Assembly (NCBI RefSeq): GCF_018917435.1
Contig: NZ_JAHLOQ010000003.1
Span: forward strand, 1-64,000
Source of the DNA: Intestinibacter bartlettii
GTDB taxonomy: Bacteria; Bacillota; Clostridia; Peptostreptococcales; Peptostreptococcaceae
Direction: 5' to 3'
Length of the DNA: 64,000 bases
Position 1 is the first letter of the stretch, and each line of letters opens with the position of its first letter. Both the position numbers and the translations under genes were made by a program. Positions 63,165 through 64,000 of this stretch are shown piece after piece. The notes below the pieces were generated by a model. It was not told the origin of the DNA, searched no databases, and was given only the letters and a program-made list of their open reading frames with translations.

Positions 63165-64000
63165 ATGATAAATAATAATTTAGTAAGTACTGGCATTGAT
63201 GGTTTTGACAAATCTATAGATATGTTAAGATTGGGTGATAGTATAGTTTGTCAAGTTGGTACAATTAATGACTATAAAAAATTTTTAACACCTTTCGTAA
63301 ATAGAGCAATAGAAGACGGTAGAAATATCGTGTATTTTAAATTTGCTAATAAAAAGCCTCTATTTGATGACCCTTCAGATGATACAATTGACAGTATAAA
63401 TAATATATCTATAAGCAATGATCTAACAAAAATTAAAATATTTCAATTAGATCCTAATATAGGATTTAATTATTTTACTTTAAAAATCAGCGAAATAATT
63501 AAATCCGAGGGCGAAAATACTTTCTATATTTTCGATAATTTAACTTGCTTACAACGTATGTGGCACTCAGACTCCATGATAATAAACTTTTTTTCTGTAA
63601 TATGTTCTTATCTTCATGACTTAAATGCTGTGTCTTGCTTTGCTATTATGAGAAAAGCTCATTCTTACGTATTACCTTCTAAGGCCAGACAAATTGCAAA
63701 AGTAATATTTGATATATACACTATAGACGATAAATATTACATACATCCACTTAAAGTATCTGATAGGGTTTCACCAACTATGTTTTTACCTATCCAAATA
63801 GATGGCACGAAAGTAACCCAAATAACTTCAAGTGACGATACTGTTGAATTATTCTCTCATATAAACTGGAGAAGTAGTAAAAGACTTAGTTATTGGAGAC
63901 GAACTATTAATGCAGCTAGATGCGCATTAAAAAAAGACAAAAAAACTCAAGAGGATATGAAAAAACTTTTAATATACTGTTTAATAGGTATAGAACCAAA
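63165..64000 (+). CDS. 5' part of a protein with KaiC/RecA-like N-terminal domain, possibly PEP/pyruvate-binding
   Basis: At least 278 codons, open to the right edge. The N-terminus STGIDGFDKSIDMLRLGDSI and SIVCQVGTINDYKKFLTPF resemble KaiC-like proteins, but the Walker A Gly-Lys-Ser is missing (CQVGTINDY), so this is a degenerate RecA fold. Further segments are NTFYIFDNLTCLQRMWHSDS and FCAIMRKAHSY-like text. Similar domains precede PEP/pyruvate-binding kinase-like enzymes in Clostridia; this identity is from memory and not certain. GGGGG lies 12 nt before the ATG, wider spacing than usual. Confidence 0.5.
   Translation, partial: MINNNLVSTGIDGFDKSIDMLRLGDSIVCQVGTINDYKKFLTPFVNRAIEDGRNIVYFKFANKKPLFDDPSDDTIDSINNISISNDLTKIKIFQLDPNIGFNYFTLKISEIIKSEGENTFYIFDNLTCLQRMWHSDSMIINFFSVICSYLHDLNAVSCFAIMRKAHSYVLPSKARQIAKVIFDIYTIDDKYYIHPLKVSDRVSPTMFLPIQIDGTKVTQITSSDDTVELFSHINWRSSKRLSYWRRTINAARCALKKDKKTQEDMKKLLIYCLIGIEP

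Overview
This window is AT-rich chromosomal DNA from a spore-forming, low-GC, anaerobic Firmicute. Gene content and order (spoIIIAA-AH, spo0A, spoIVB, sigK, spoIIM, spoVM, a LarA/Etf lactate operon) point to the Peptostreptococcaceae, close to Clostridioides difficile; the species cannot be fixed from sequence alone. Almost every gene is on the minus strand. Plus-strand exceptions are tmcAL with an EamA transporter, ylbJ, rpmB and a gene cut by the right edge. I see no rRNA, tRNA, CRISPR array, prophage or complete insertion sequence.

Layout. 1-116: three small hairpins, perhaps the end of an IS200/IS605-like element. 171-4809: two adjacent orphan sensor kinases with complementary defects, one lacking ATP-binding motifs and the other lacking the phospho-accepting His. 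5.0-12.6 kb: sigK (uninterrupted, no pro-sequence), a class B PBP, a U32 peptidase, an O-methyltransferase, mltG, a degenerate XerD-like protein, spoIIM and a Nudix protein with an altered Nudix box. 12.6-17.3 kb: DUF3866 protein, two glycosyltransferase-family proteins, an MctB/SteB-like protein and SteA, an order that recalls the actinobacterial steA-steB-nudix-xerD cluster. 17.7-22.3 kb: spo0A, spoIVB, recN, tlyA. 22.5-26.8 kb: PAP2-like protein, ispA, xseB, xseA, a TsaD paralogue, nusB. 26.9-32.8 kb: asp23 and the complete eight-gene spoIIIA operon. 32.9-36.3 kb: plsX, rpmF, yceD, ackA.

36.7-42.2 kb: tmcAL, an EamA exporter, a secreted CAP-domain protein and a LytS/LytTR two-component pair. 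42.3-49.5 kb: a complete lactate utilisation operon (FadR-type regulator, permease, lactate racemase, EtfB, EtfA with an Fe-S domain, FAD-linked dehydrogenase), the layout of an electron-confurcating lactate dehydrogenase. 49.7-53.9 kb: ylbJ and a three-gene operon of a zinc-ribbon/glycan-binding-like protein, an FHA-ABC ATPase and an ABC-2 permease. 54.1-60.7 kb: coiled-coil protein, coaD, rsmD, recG, fakA-like gene, asp23-like gene, rpmB. 61.1-64.0 kb: dicarboxylate/amino-acid symporter, a 24-residue spoVM gene, and the 5' part of a gene of uncertain function.

Functionally the window combines sporulation control (spo0A with sigma-A and sigma-H promoters plus an 0A box, sigK, the SpoIIIA feeding complex, spoIIM, spoIVB, spoVM, ylbJ) with housekeeping and lactate/acetate energy metabolism. 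The points most worth a second look are the complementary kinase pair, substituted catalytic residues in the XerD-like and Nudix proteins, Shine-Dalgarno-sequestering hairpins before the PBP and spoIIM, several genes whose best-spaced start codon is AUU, and the FHA-ABC operon.
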